A stretch of DNA of 64,000 bases. Source: Gammaproteobacteria bacterium (lineage in GTDB: Bacteria > Pseudomonadota > Gammaproteobacteria > Steroidobacterales > Woeseiaceae). Where the stretch lies: NCBI GenBank assembly GCA_022600955.1, contig JAHZJK010000017.1, positions 62,001 to 126,000 on the forward strand, written 5' to 3'. The translations under genes and the position numbers were made by a program. Shown piece after piece: positions 35,543-43,842 of the stretch. Below the pieces are notes generated by a model. It ran no database searches. It was given only the letters and a program-made list of their open reading frames with translations, and was not told where the DNA came from. Positions within the stretch are counted from its first letter, which is position 1; every line of letters begins with the position of its first letter.

Positions 35543-35818
35543 TCAGTTCTTCGGCGCTTCTCTTTTTCTATGCGCCTCGGCGCGCTCCCCCAGGTTCTCC
35601 GCCGATTTCCGGCTGATCGCTTCACGCAAGCGCTTTAGCCAGCGTCGTGCGAACGCGAATTCGATACTGAGGATTGTTAGCCCTACCGGAATAAGCACAA
35701 ATGCCGGGCCAGGCGTAACAATCATGACTACGCCAATGGCCAGTACGGTCGCACCGACAACCGCGACAACCACACGTCGAGCAGTCTTGTAAGTAAGGTG
35801 AAAAGCGCGCTGAATCAC
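35543..35818 (-). CDS. PGPGW-type transmembrane protein
   Basis: A 91-residue membrane protein with two hydrophobic segments (VVVAVVGATVLAIGVVMIV and AFVLIPVGLTILSIEFAFA) separated by the TPGPAF turn, followed by a basic tail (RRWLKRLREAISRK). This matches the PF09656 PGPGW family, which is uncharacterised. Its C-terminus points toward the structured RNA region with 63 bp between. It is just upstream of the DLH lipoprotein gene end, 18 bp away, on the same strand. Confidence 0.75.
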   Translation of the reverse strand: MIQRAFHLTYKTARRVVVAVVGATVLAIGVVMIVTPGPAFVLIPVGLTILSIEFAFARRWLKRLREAISRKSAENLGERAEAHRKREAPKN

Positions 35819-35836
35819 GGCTTGCCGGTCGAGGCC

Positions 35837-36745
35837 TTAAGACTCATTAATCGCCAGGTGCAGATTCAGGAAATCCAGGGCACGATCCCATGCATCCTCT
35901 GCAGCAGCGGCGTCGTAGTTGTTACCAGTAGGGTTCGCAAATGCATGTCCCACACCGGGGTAAATGTGAATATCGTAATTCTTGCGAAGGCGCTCCAGAG
36001 CATCACGAAACGCCTCGACAGTAGCAACCTTTATGCCACGATCCTCCGCCGCGAACAGCCCCAGCAATGGTGTCTCCAAGCCGCGCAATACGTCTTCATC
36101 ATCCGTGACCTGCCCATAGTAGATGACGCTCGCGTCCAGCTCATCGGGGAACAGCAGTGCTGTGTTCAGGGACCAGTGACCGCCGAAGCACCAACCGAGC
36201 GACCCAACACGAGGGGCAGCGGCGGTTTGTGTTACAAACTCGTAGGCTGCGCGAATGTTTTCGTTGGCCGGCTCAGGATCTTCGATAACTTCAACCATGA
36301 GCGCGCGTGCTTCTGATGGCGTCGAGGCCGTCTTGCCCGCGTAAAGATCGACCGCGAATACGATATAGCCTTCGGCGGCAAGCCTGTCCGCCATGGCACG
36401 AATATTGTCATTCAGCCCCCACCATTCATGAATCATGATGACAGCGGGTAGAGGCTCGAACATGTCGGCTGGCGCGGAGAAATAACCGTACACGAGTTCA
36501 TCATCGTTTTCGGTATAGGGCATTTCCTGCGAAATAACAGCGCGCGATGGTGCGGTTGTTGCGGCCTCACTCGGCGACGTTGTGTCATCCGCGTGTTCCT
36601 CGGACATCGCATCAGCAGTCGCCATTCCCGCAGCCTGACGGTCCGCAGCATCGTCCGAACCCTGCTCGCCACAAGCACCAAGCAACAAAACCAGCAGCGC
36701 CAGCACTGGCAAACGCCCTGACAGCGAAAACTCATGTATGACCAT
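35837..36745 (-). CDS. Dienelactone hydrolase family lipoprotein
   Basis: A 302-residue alpha/beta hydrolase with a lipoprotein signal: LPVLALLVLLLGAC, so the mature N-terminus is a lipidated cysteine about 24 residues in, followed by an acidic low-complexity linker of about 70 residues. The DLH catalytic core is present: IHEWWGLNDNIRAMADRLA, the nucleophile elbow GSLGWCFGGHWS with a cysteine, and the histidine in YPGVGHAFANP. Start 36745 is preferred over a longer frame because it places the signal at the N-terminus and has an AGAGG ribosome site. The substrate of exported DLH-like enzymes is generally unknown. Confidence 0.85.
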   Translation of the reverse strand: MVIHEFSLSGRLPVLALLVLLLGACGEQGSDDAADRQAAGMATADAMSEEHADDTTSPSEAATTAPSRAVISQEMPYTENDDELVYGYFSAPADMFEPLPAVIMIHEWWGLNDNIRAMADRLAAEGYIVFAVDLYAGKTASTPSEARALMVEVIEDPEPANENIRAAYEFVTQTAAAPRVGSLGWCFGGHWSLNTALLFPDELDASVIYYGQVTDDEDVLRGLETPLLGLFAAEDRGIKVATVEAFRDALERLRKNYDIHIYPGVGHAFANPTGNNYDAAAAEDAWDRALDFLNLHLAINES

Positions 36746-36842
36746 ACGTACCTCTACCTGTACTTTCTCGCAGCGACGCCAAGTGTAAATCAAAAAATAC
36801 AGCAATACGCGATACCGCGCATCAGACAAAGTCGGGAGCGCC

Positions 36843-37001
36843 TTACCACTCGTCGTCGTCTTGCCACTCTTTTAGCTTGCTTTTGTCGACCTGCTCCCAT
36901 TGCCGGTCGCTTAGGCGCACATAGTTAACAACCTTCGCAATCGTGTAGACGATAACAATCGCAATAAATATCAACAGATAGATCAGGCCATCAGGCATCA
37001 T
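36843..37001 (-). CDS. Small membrane protein (about 51 residues)
   Basis: A short reading frame beginning MMPDGLIYLLIFIAIVIVYT: one N-terminal membrane helix, then a charged tail (VRLSDRQWEQVDKSKLKEWQ, with the final residues DDDEW). The helix-plus-acidic-tail plan, and the fit between the flanking genes without overlap, suggest a real gene. No family is recognised. The strongest alternative is that the frame is a chance ORF; coding-like composition and the tryptophan-rich end argue against that. The start could be either of two adjacent ATG codons. Confidence 0.6.
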   Translation of the reverse strand: MMPDGLIYLLIFIAIVIVYTIAKVVNYVRLSDRQWEQVDKSKLKEWQDDDEW

Positions 37002-37056
37002 GGGCACGCAGAACGAACTAAAGACCCAATCTTAACACTCCGTACAGATCTAACGC

Positions 37057-38469
37057 ATGAGCGATACCGCATCACAATCAGTCCTGGCACGCAGCGTAGC
37101 GTTTTTCCGCGAGTCATTGCGCGACAACGAGGAAGACTTTACGTCTGGACCGATAGGCCGCGCACTTGGTCTGCTGGCGATTCCGATGATGCTCGAGATG
37201 GCTATGGAGTCCGTTTTCGCGGTTGTGGATATCGCGTTTGTGTCGCGGCTGGGTACCGATGCCGTCGCTGCTGTCGGTATCACCGAGGCGCTGATCACCG
37301 TTTTGTATGGTACAGCAATCGGCTTGGGCGTCGGCCTGACCGCCATGGTTTCAAGGCGCATCGGCGAAGGAAACGTGACGGGCGCGGCCGAGGTAACGGG
37401 GCAGGCCATCTGGGTCGGGGCGCTGCTGTCGATACTCATTGGTTTTGCCGGTGCCACCTTCGCTCGCGATCTGCTCGTTATCATGGGTGCCTCAGAAGGG
37501 GTCATAGAACAGGGTGTTGGGTTCACTACTGTGCTGCTGGGTGGCTCGTTCAGCATCATTTACCTGTTTCTGCTCAACGCCGCCTTTCGTGGCGCCGGTG
37601 ATGCGACGGTTGCATTGCGTTCACTCTGGCTCGCGAACGGCATCAACATCGTTCTGGACCCGTGCCTGATCTTTGGACTGGGTCCGTTTCCGGAAATGGG
37701 AGTGACAGGCGCTGCAGTCGCAACGACCATCGGCCGCGGTGCCGGTGTGTTCTATCAATTATGGTACCTGCTGAACGGCCGTGGCCGCCTCGCCTTCCAG
37801 GTGCAGCATTTGCGCTTCAGGACACGATTGGCACTACGCATGATCCGATTATCCGTTGGTGCGATCGGCCAATTCCTGATTGCTACTGCCAGCTGGATTG
37901 CCGTCATGCGCATTGTGGCGCTCTATGGCAGCGCCGCTGTTGCCGCTTACACCATCGCCCTGCGCATGATGGAGTTCGTTTTCTTGCCTGCCTGGGGCCT
38001 CGGTAACGCCGCTGCAACACTGGTCGGTCAAAATCTTGGTGCAGGACAACCGGAGCGTGCCGAACAGTCGGCATGGCGTGCTGCAAAATACAACGCGATC
38101 TTTATGACAGTGGCCGGCATTCTTTTGCTCGTGTTTGCAGCCACAATAACGGGGCTGTTCAGCGATGATGCCGATGTTCTTCGCTGGGGAACGAGTTGCC
38201 TGCAAATTCTCGCGGTGGGATTTCCGATGTATGCAGTCGGTATGGTTGTCGTGCAGGCACTTAATGGCGCTGGCGATACGACCTCGCCGGCGACAATGAA
38301 CGTGATTTGTTTTTGGCTGCTGCAGATCCCGCTGGCATTCTGGCTCGCCACGAAAACCGGGCTTGGCCCCAATGGCGCATTTGTCGCGATCGTTGTGTCC
38401 GAGTCGTTGCTGACGATAATCGCAGCGCTCTGGTTTCGGGCAGGTTCCTGGAAGCGGCAAAGTGTATAG
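37057..38469 (+). CDS. MATE family efflux transporter
   Basis: A 470-residue membrane protein with twelve predicted helices in two related halves. The first half starts at GRALGLLAIPMMLEMAMESVFAVVDIAF, with the typical SRLGTDAVAAVGITEAL; the second half has an equivalent WGLGNAAATLVGQNLGAGQPERAEQ segment and AVGMVVVQALNGAGDTTSP. These match the NorM/DinF superfamily, which exports cationic or hydrophobic compounds using Na+ or H+ gradients. Substrate unknown. A 45-bp gap separates it from the next gene. Confidence 0.92.
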   Translation: MSDTASQSVLARSVAFFRESLRDNEEDFTSGPIGRALGLLAIPMMLEMAMESVFAVVDIAFVSRLGTDAVAAVGITEALITVLYGTAIGLGVGLTAMVSRRIGEGNVTGAAEVTGQAIWVGALLSILIGFAGATFARDLLVIMGASEGVIEQGVGFTTVLLGGSFSIIYLFLLNAAFRGAGDATVALRSLWLANGINIVLDPCLIFGLGPFPEMGVTGAAVATTIGRGAGVFYQLWYLLNGRGRLAFQVQHLRFRTRLALRMIRLSVGAIGQFLIATASWIAVMRIVALYGSAAVAAYTIALRMMEFVFLPAWGLGNAAATLVGQNLGAGQPERAEQSAWRAAKYNAIFMTVAGILLLVFAATITGLFSDDADVLRWGTSCLQILAVGFPMYAVGMVVVQALNGAGDTTSPATMNVICFWLLQIPLAFWLATKTGLGPNGAFVAIVVSESLLTIIAALWFRAGSWKRQSV

Positions 38470-38514
38470 AATTGCGTCCGGCATTTGAGGCGAACGAGGT
38501 TTGAGGACAAGGAA

Positions 38515-39048
38515 ATGACAGATTTATCAAGACTGGCGAACATGGCAGAGATTTTTAGTGCAGCAATTGTCATCGGCGGTATTATTTTCGCGCTGATACA
38601 AATGCGCCAGACACGCCAGCAGCGCCGCGAAATGGCTGCGATCGAACTGTTTCGTTTTTTCGGCAGCCCCGACTTCTCAGCTGCCTACCGAAATGTGCTG
38701 CACTACCCGGACGGCATGACCGCCGACGATTTCAAACAGAAATATCCGGACGGTGAGAATTGCGCGATGCTGATTGCCACAACAATGGAGAATATCGGCG
38801 TCATGATGCACCAGCGAATTGTTCCGACGACGGTTGTCCATCACCTGATCGGTTCCAGCGCGGTTATTCTCTGGAATAAACTCGAGCCATGGGTCATAGA
38901 CCTGCGCAACGAACTCGACAACCCCTACGCATTTGAGTGGTTTCAATGGCTGGCTATCACACTGACCAACCTGCAGGACAAATCCAACGCGCCAGCGTAC
39001 GAAGCGCACACGGACTGGGTACCGAGCAATTTCGGCAGCGAAATCTGA
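38515..39048 (+). CDS. DUF4760-like membrane-anchored protein
   Basis: A 177-residue protein with an N-terminal membrane helix (FSAAIVIGGIIFALIQM) followed by a positively charged helix (RQTRQQRREMAAIELFRFF) and an all-helical soluble part. Similar small membrane-anchored helical proteins are annotated as DUF4760; the match is by general look and is tentative. The ATG at 38515 has an AAGGA ribosome site. It is 45 bp after the MATE gene and 7 bp before the ABC ATPase gene, so the three may be co-transcribed. Function unknown. Confidence 0.6.
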   Translation: MTDLSRLANMAEIFSAAIVIGGIIFALIQMRQTRQQRREMAAIELFRFFGSPDFSAAYRNVLHYPDGMTADDFKQKYPDGENCAMLIATTMENIGVMMHQRIVPTTVVHHLIGSSAVILWNKLEPWVIDLRNELDNPYAFEWFQWLAITLTNLQDKSNAPAYEAHTDWVPSNFGSEI

Positions 39049-39055
39049 GATCACA

Positions 39056-39853
39056 GTGGTCGTGGAACCTGCGCTGATAGAAATCGAGAATGCCACTATC
39101 TGGCGTGGCAGCACCTGCGTTTTCGAGAATCTCAGCCTGAGCATTGCGCAGCATGAGCGCGTTGCAATACTTGGACCCAACGGCTCGGGCAAGACGACGC
39201 TGCTGAAGACGATCAACCGCGAGTTATACCCGGTTATCAGGCCGGACTCTCATGTTCGCATTCTTGGCAAGGACAAATGGAACGTCTGGGAGCTTCGCAA
39301 ACGAATCGGTGTCGTTTCCAACGATCTGCATCAGCGCTATACGCCGACAACGACGGCACTCGAGGTCGTTGTGTCCGGATTTCACTCCAGTATCGGAGTG
39401 CACGGCAATCTCGCCAACAGGGTTACGTCGACACAGCAACAGTGCGCTATCGCGACACTCGAAGAACTGGGCGTTGGCCAATTACAAAATTCAGCGCTGA
39501 AGCATATGTCCTCAGGTCAGCAACGACGTTGCCTGCTGGCACGGGCCCTGGTGCACAAACCGCTCACGCTGATTCTCGATGAGCCCACATCCGGCCTCGA
39601 TTTCGCGGCGAGTTTCGGCTACCTGGAGCGAATTCGAGGCCTCGCACAGGACGGACGCAACATTGTCATCGTCACGCACCATCTCAATGAAATCCCACCT
39701 GAGGTCGATCGCGTAATACTCCTGCAAGCTGGCAAGGTAGTCGCCGACGGCAGGAAGCATGCCGTGCTGAGCGGGGAACAACTGAGTCGCGTCTACGAAA
39801 CGCCGGTCAAGGTTGCTGAAGTCGACGGCTACTATCTCGCCTATCCAGGCTGA
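39056..39853 (+). CDS. ABC transporter ATP-binding protein (no permease adjacent)
   Basis: A 265-residue ABC ATPase. Walker A is GPNGSGKTT near residues 41-49, the signature region is HMSSGQQRRCLLARAL, Walker B is LTLILDEPTSGLDF and the switch histidine is in IVIVTHHLNEIPP. The sequence resembles the single-domain ATPases of iron-complex, molybdate or ModF-like transporters. There is no permease or binding protein on either side, so it either pairs with a distant permease or acts on its own. The start is GTG at 39056 (or 39062), 7 bp after the previous gene. Confidence 0.85.
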   Translation: MVVEPALIEIENATIWRGSTCVFENLSLSIAQHERVAILGPNGSGKTTLLKTINRELYPVIRPDSHVRILGKDKWNVWELRKRIGVVSNDLHQRYTPTTTALEVVVSGFHSSIGVHGNLANRVTSTQQQCAIATLEELGVGQLQNSALKHMSSGQQRRCLLARALVHKPLTLILDEPTSGLDFAASFGYLERIRGLAQDGRNIVIVTHHLNEIPPEVDRVILLQAGKVVADGRKHAVLSGEQLSRVYETPVKVAEVDGYYLAYPG

Positions 39854-39927
39854 TTTCGTCTTGCAGCATCCCGAAAACGTGACCTGCTACGATACTTGTT
39901 CGGCCTTTCGGCCTTATTCTGTGACTT

Positions 39928-40635
39928 ATGTTGAACACGGCACGAATAATCGTCTCTGCCATACCGCTGATCGCGGTACCCATCTCGGCCGCCAACGGCC
40001 AGATTGAGACCGGCGTTGTCAGCATAGGACCAGCGATGTTTCTGTTCACACTTGCCGCTGCCCTGTTCCTTACGCTCGTTTTTCGCACCAGCGCAAGCCA
40101 CCTGGCGCGGTTCATTACGCAGAAAGCCGGACAATGGCGCATCCATCGAGCCCTGGCGAAGCGCAGCACGGATGTATTGCACGACTTCATACTGCCGGGC
40201 GCCTACGGCGGACTTGCGAAGCTCGATCATGCGATCCTGACCGCTGGCGGCATACTCTGTATCCAGACCAAACACTACAACGGCGTCGTTTTTGGTGCAG
40301 AAGATGAGGCGCAATGGACCAATGTAGACGGCGTCAGCAAACGACGATTCCTGAACCCTTTGATTCAGAACGAAGGTCGCACGCGAGCGCTGCAGAAAAT
40401 TGTTCCGGATGTCCCTGTCGCCAACCTCGTCATTTTCACTGGCGCGGTTGAATTCACGTCGCCACCACCCGCCAACGTAATCCATGTTCGAGATCTTGAA
40501 AGCTACGTTGCCAAATACGTATTCGGACCCAGTAAAGTCGAAGACTGGGACGCCGTTTGGCTGACCGTCAAGGCGGCCGCCCTGACCGATGATGCAACGC
40601 GCAAGGATCTGCAGGCTCAGGTCGGCTTCAGCTAG
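39928..40635 (+). CDS. NERD-domain (nuclease-related) membrane protein
   Basis: A 235-residue protein with two N-terminal hydrophobic helices (ARIIVSAIPLIAVPISA and GPAMFLFTLAAALFLTLVF) and a C-terminal NERD domain, recognisable from GGLAKLDHAILTAGGILCIQTKHYNGVVFG and LNPLIQNEGRTRALQKIV. NERD domains share the restriction-endonuclease-like fold. Known members are often membrane-tethered and of unknown role in DNA processing. It lies alone between the ABC ATPase and DUF819 genes. Confidence 0.82.
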   Translation: MLNTARIIVSAIPLIAVPISAANGQIETGVVSIGPAMFLFTLAAALFLTLVFRTSASHLARFITQKAGQWRIHRALAKRSTDVLHDFILPGAYGGLAKLDHAILTAGGILCIQTKHYNGVVFGAEDEAQWTNVDGVSKRRFLNPLIQNEGRTRALQKIVPDVPVANLVIFTGAVEFTSPPPANVIHVRDLESYVAKYVFGPSKVEDWDAVWLTVKAAALTDDATRKDLQAQVGFS

Positions 40636-40706
40636 AGCACACGACTGCGCGGCTCTGCCGTCGATGATTTATACTCAGCCGCACTATTCGGGTTGAGGCG
40701 TGATGT

Positions 40707-41924
40707 ATGGAAACCACTCAGATACTGATTTCTTCGCCGATCGGCGTATTGGCCGTACTGTGCGTGGTGGCTGCGTTCTTTTTTTTGCTGGCCCAGATCA
40801 GCGGAGCAAAGCTGTTCAATTTCGTTCCGCCGCTCTTGTTTATCTATGCAACCCCGGTGTTTCTGAGCAACCTTTCAATCGGCGGTCAGACCGTCATTCC
40901 CAACTCATCCATTATTTACACCGGACTCAGCAAGTACGCGTTGCCCGTGTTTATTGTGCTCATGCTGATCAAGGTCAACGTACCGGCGGTCGTAAAAGTC
41001 ATGGGCAAGGGTGTACTTGTCATGCTAATGGGTACGGTCGGTGTCATGGTCGGCGGCGTCGTCGCCTACCTGATTGTTCATCGCTGGCTACCGGAAGACA
41101 GCTGGAAGGGATTCGGTACTCTGGCAGGCAGCTGGATTGGCGGAACGGCCAACATGCTGGCGACCAAGGAGATGCTCGACGCCTCCGAGGCTCAGCTCGG
41201 CCTCGCAGTGGTCGCCGACAACGTCATTTATCTCGTCTGGCTTCCGTTATTGCTGATGTCACGGGATTTTGCGGATCGCTTTAATCGCTGGGCACGCGTA
41301 CCTGCCGAACGGCTCGCTACCATGGATGCGGCAGCCGAAATGCATGTCGCGGAAGATCACGCGCCAACCATGCCGCAGTACTTGTACCTCGCCGCAGTGG
41401 TACTTGGCGTCGCAGCAATTGGTCACGCCCTTGCGCCACCGATCGCCGCGTGGATCGCAGATGCATCCCCGGCCGCAGCAGGCATATTTTCAGAGACCAC
41501 GACGCGCATCTTGCTCATCACAACTATCGCACTTGGACTCTCGACGACACCTGTATCGCAGTTACCGAACTCGACAGCCATCGGCACTGCCCTTGTGTAT
41601 GTTTTCGTTGCCGGCATGGGTGCACGGGCTGAGGTTTCCGGGCTGACAGATGCTCCGGCATTTGTTCTCGGTGCATTTATCTGGATATTCATTCATGGCG
41701 CCTTCATGCTCGCCGGCGCGTGGCTTTTTCGTGTCGACGTACACAGCGTTGCAATCGCGTCAGCCGCGAACATCGGCGCTGCCGCTTCGGCCCCGATCGT
41801 TGCCGCCCATCACCGGCCGAACCTGGTACCCGCATCGATATTGCTTGCACTACTTGGCTATGCGCTGGGTAACTATCTCGCACCATTGACCGGTCACCTC
41901 GCGAGAATCGCCGCGGGTCAGTAG
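40707..41924 (+). CDS. DUF819 family membrane protein
   Basis: A 405-residue integral membrane protein with about ten helices, including VLAVLCVVAAFFFLLAQISG and GKGVLVMLMGTVGVMVGGVV, plus the family blocks FGTLAGSWIGGTANMLATKE and VVADNVIYLVWLPLLL. DUF819 proteins resemble symporter-type carriers and are often found near amino-acid or peptide metabolism genes, but a substrate has not been set. The MBL-fold gene starts 2 bp after its stop, so the two are probably coupled. Confidence 0.85.
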   Translation: METTQILISSPIGVLAVLCVVAAFFFLLAQISGAKLFNFVPPLLFIYATPVFLSNLSIGGQTVIPNSSIIYTGLSKYALPVFIVLMLIKVNVPAVVKVMGKGVLVMLMGTVGVMVGGVVAYLIVHRWLPEDSWKGFGTLAGSWIGGTANMLATKEMLDASEAQLGLAVVADNVIYLVWLPLLLMSRDFADRFNRWARVPAERLATMDAAAEMHVAEDHAPTMPQYLYLAAVVLGVAAIGHALAPPIAAWIADASPAAAGIFSETTTRILLITTIALGLSTTPVSQLPNSTAIGTALVYVFVAGMGARAEVSGLTDAPAFVLGAFIWIFIHGAFMLAGAWLFRVDVHSVAIASAANIGAAASAPIVAAHHRPNLVPASILLALLGYALGNYLAPLTGHLARIAAGQ

Positions 41925-41926
41925 AC

Positions 41927-42955
41927 ATGTGGCTCACCTACGCCAGGCGTACGGCATTCGCTCTCGTAGCGTTGCTGGTCCTGATCAGCCTCCTGCTGGT
42001 ACTACTCTGGCGCGATCGCGCGGGTGTTGAAGATATTGGCTGGGCGACACCCGCAGTGGCGTCAGCGACGCGTCCGGACTCGGTTACAGTAACGTGGCTC
42101 GGTGTCACAACACTGCTTTTTGACGACGGCGAAACACAGATACTGATCGATGGCTTTTTCTCGCGCCCGACATTAGCCGACGTGATTCTCGATCGTCCGG
42201 TCGACAACGATGCGCCGCGCATTAACTACGCGATAAATGAATTTCGCATGCGCCGGCTCGCCGCCATCATTCCGGTACACAGCCATTTCGATCACGCCAT
42301 GGACATTGGTGCAATAGCGAATCGCACAAGCGCCTCAATTCTCGGCTCGGCGTCGAGCGCCCAGATTGCGCGGGGTGCCGGCGTGCCTGAAGATCAGATT
42401 ACAATCGCCGAGAACAGTCAGGTGTTTGAGTTCGGCCAGTTTAGTGTGCAATTGAGACCAACCGCACACGTGCCTTTTGGCTGGGGCGGTACCGTACCGC
42501 TCGATGGGACGATTGATGAGCCGCTCGAAACACCCCAACCCGTGTCCGCCTGGCGTATGGGTGGTGCCTATACGGTCATACTCGAGCACCCGCAGGGCAC
42601 CGCCCTGGTACAGGGCAGTGCAGGTTTCCACAAGTATGCTTTGAGAGATGTCTCAGCCGACGTCATCATGCTGAGTGTTTCTCAGCTCGATACGATGGGA
42701 CGAGACTATGCCGAACTCTATTGGCAGCATATTGTCACGGCAACAGGCGGGCACAGCGTCTACGCGATTCATTTCGACGACTTTACCAAGCCCTTCGGCG
42801 AAGTCGCATTGGCGCCCAGGTTTATTGACAATTTCAGCAAGACCGCAGGCTGGCTCGAAGGCTATCGGCGAAGATGGGACAAAAATGCCTCACTGTTTGT
42901 GCCTGAATTCGGTAAGCCGATTGCCATTTTTGCTCAGCCGGCGCCCGAATCCTGA
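41927..42955 (+). CDS. MBL-fold metallo-hydrolase with N-terminal membrane anchor
   Basis: A 342-residue protein with one N-terminal membrane segment (ALVALLVLISLLLVLLW) and a metallo-beta-lactamase fold. The metal-binding HSHFDHAMD motif lies near residues 126-134, in a context like UlaG/NAPE-PLD-type lactonases or phosphodiesterases (VTWLGVTTLLFDDGETQILI, ILIDGFFSRPT). The active site would face the periplasm if the anchor is inserted in the usual way. The gene starts 2 bp after DUF819 and overlaps the convergent GIY-YIG gene by 22 bp. Substrate unknown. Confidence 0.82.
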   Translation: MWLTYARRTAFALVALLVLISLLLVLLWRDRAGVEDIGWATPAVASATRPDSVTVTWLGVTTLLFDDGETQILIDGFFSRPTLADVILDRPVDNDAPRINYAINEFRMRRLAAIIPVHSHFDHAMDIGAIANRTSASILGSASSAQIARGAGVPEDQITIAENSQVFEFGQFSVQLRPTAHVPFGWGGTVPLDGTIDEPLETPQPVSAWRMGGAYTVILEHPQGTALVQGSAGFHKYALRDVSADVIMLSVSQLDTMGRDYAELYWQHIVTATGGHSVYAIHFDDFTKPFGEVALAPRFIDNFSKTAGWLEGYRRRWDKNASLFVPEFGKPIAIFAQPAPES

Positions 42956-43257
42956 ACAGACAACAAGGAGCGCAGCTCAATCGCCCCGCTGATGAGCGCT
43001 TCCTTCTGCGAACGACTGAGTTGCTTGACGCGGTACTCAAGCTGCGAGGCTCTCGAACGATCGCCAGCGGCAGCTGAATATACCAGCGTCAGCGGACGGC
43101 GCCCTTTGAGGTATTTGGCACCGCGGGGGCTCGACTCATGTTCGCTCACGCGACGGGCGACGTCGACAGCGATGCCTGTGTAATAGCTGTCGTCGCTACA
43201 GCGCAGAATGTAAATGCTGTATTGCCCCACGGCGCCATCAATCGTCGCTGAGCACAC
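42934..43257 (-). CDS. GIY-YIG nuclease family protein
   Basis: A short single-domain protein (about 107 residues from GTG 43257, or 98 from GTG 43230). The GIY-YIG core is visible as YSIYILRCSDDSYYTGIAVD, with the catalytic arginine in VARRVSEHE and the downstream GAKYLKGRRPLTLVY. Stand-alone members of this family (YhbQ-like) are probable structure-specific endonucleases of unclear role. No ATG is available near the start; both candidate GTG codons overlap or abut the DUF1272 gene upstream, so they may be translationally coupled. Its 3' end overlaps the convergent MBL gene by 22 bp. Confidence 0.82.
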   Translation of the reverse strand: MCSATIDGAVGQYSIYILRCSDDSYYTGIAVDVARRVSEHESSPRGAKYLKGRRPLTLVYSAAAGDRSRASQLEYRVKQLSRSQKEALISGAIELRSLLSVQDSGAG

Positions 43258-43468
43258 GACGTTGGGAGGCAGGATTCGTTTCAAGAAGCCGGGTTGGACG
43301 AATTGGTCGGGGCTCAAAGTTGCCACCGCAGTTCGGACACACTCCTTGCAGCGGACCGTCAACACAGTCGCTGCAAAAAGTGCATTCAAACGTACAGATC
43401 ATTGCGTTGTCCGCCTCAGGTGGCAGATCACAATCGCAACGCTCACAGTTGGGTCTGAGTTCCAGCAT
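43238..43468 (-). CDS. DUF1272 zinc-ribbon-like protein
   Basis: A 76-residue protein with eight cysteines in a double-zinc-ribbon layout: CERCDCDLP, then CTFECTFCSDCVDG, then CPNCGG. This is the DUF1272 pattern, often annotated as a small cytosolic metal-binding protein of unknown function. It lies between the Imm10-like gene (5 bp upstream) and the GIY-YIG gene (overlap at the 3' end), all on the minus strand, so a short operon is likely. Confidence 0.85.
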   Translation of the reverse strand: MLELRPNCERCDCDLPPEADNAMICTFECTFCSDCVDGPLQGVCPNCGGNFEPRPIRPTRLLETNPASQRRVLSDD

Positions 43469-43473
43469 CGATA

Positions 43474-43842
43474 TCAGGCGTTACCGCCGACAAGCGTGTC
43501 GCCAAACACGCGAAATGCCCCGGCCTCAATACTATCCTGATTCTCATGAGTTTCTGACCAGGTCAGTACGATATCGCTCGTACCGTCAAGTTCTTCGGCA
43601 GGCTCGAATAGCCGCAATGTCAGAATATTACCTGTCAACGCAGCTTCGCGGATCAGGTTATGGCCACTAAACTGTTGCTCATTGATTTCGATGTAAATCG
43701 ACTCATCGAAGTCTTCGTTTACGGTTCGCATTAGCAGAAGATACTCGGAAATTTCTCCATCGGCACTGGTTTTCGCAAAAAACAGCATCGTCGTATTGTC
43801 GCGCACATCAAATGCGACTGTATCGTACAACCTGCTATCCAC
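43474..43842 (-). CDS. Imm10-like protein
   Basis: A 122-residue soluble protein. The block EYLLLMRTVNEDFDESIYIE followed by EINEQQFSGHNLI, and the C-terminal beta-rich part, resemble the Imm10 immunity family found near polymorphic toxins. No toxin gene, RHS/YD repeat, T6SS or contact-dependent secretion gene is present nearby, so it may be an orphan immunity protein or a domesticated relative with another role. The assignment is by eye and moderate. It overlaps the acyltransferase gene upstream by 8 bp and precedes DUF1272 by 5 bp. Confidence 0.6.
   Translation of the reverse strand: MDSRLYDTVAFDVRDNTTMLFFAKTSADGEISEYLLLMRTVNEDFDESIYIEINEQQFSGHNLIREAALTGNILTLRLFEPAEELDGTSDIVLTWSETHENQDSIEAGAFRVFGDTLVGGNA

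Noticed and set aside
39890..39915. GGCC-TTTC-GGCC hairpin as a terminator before the NERD gene
   Set aside because: The stem is only 4 bp and is followed by a weak T-rich stretch, too weak to call.
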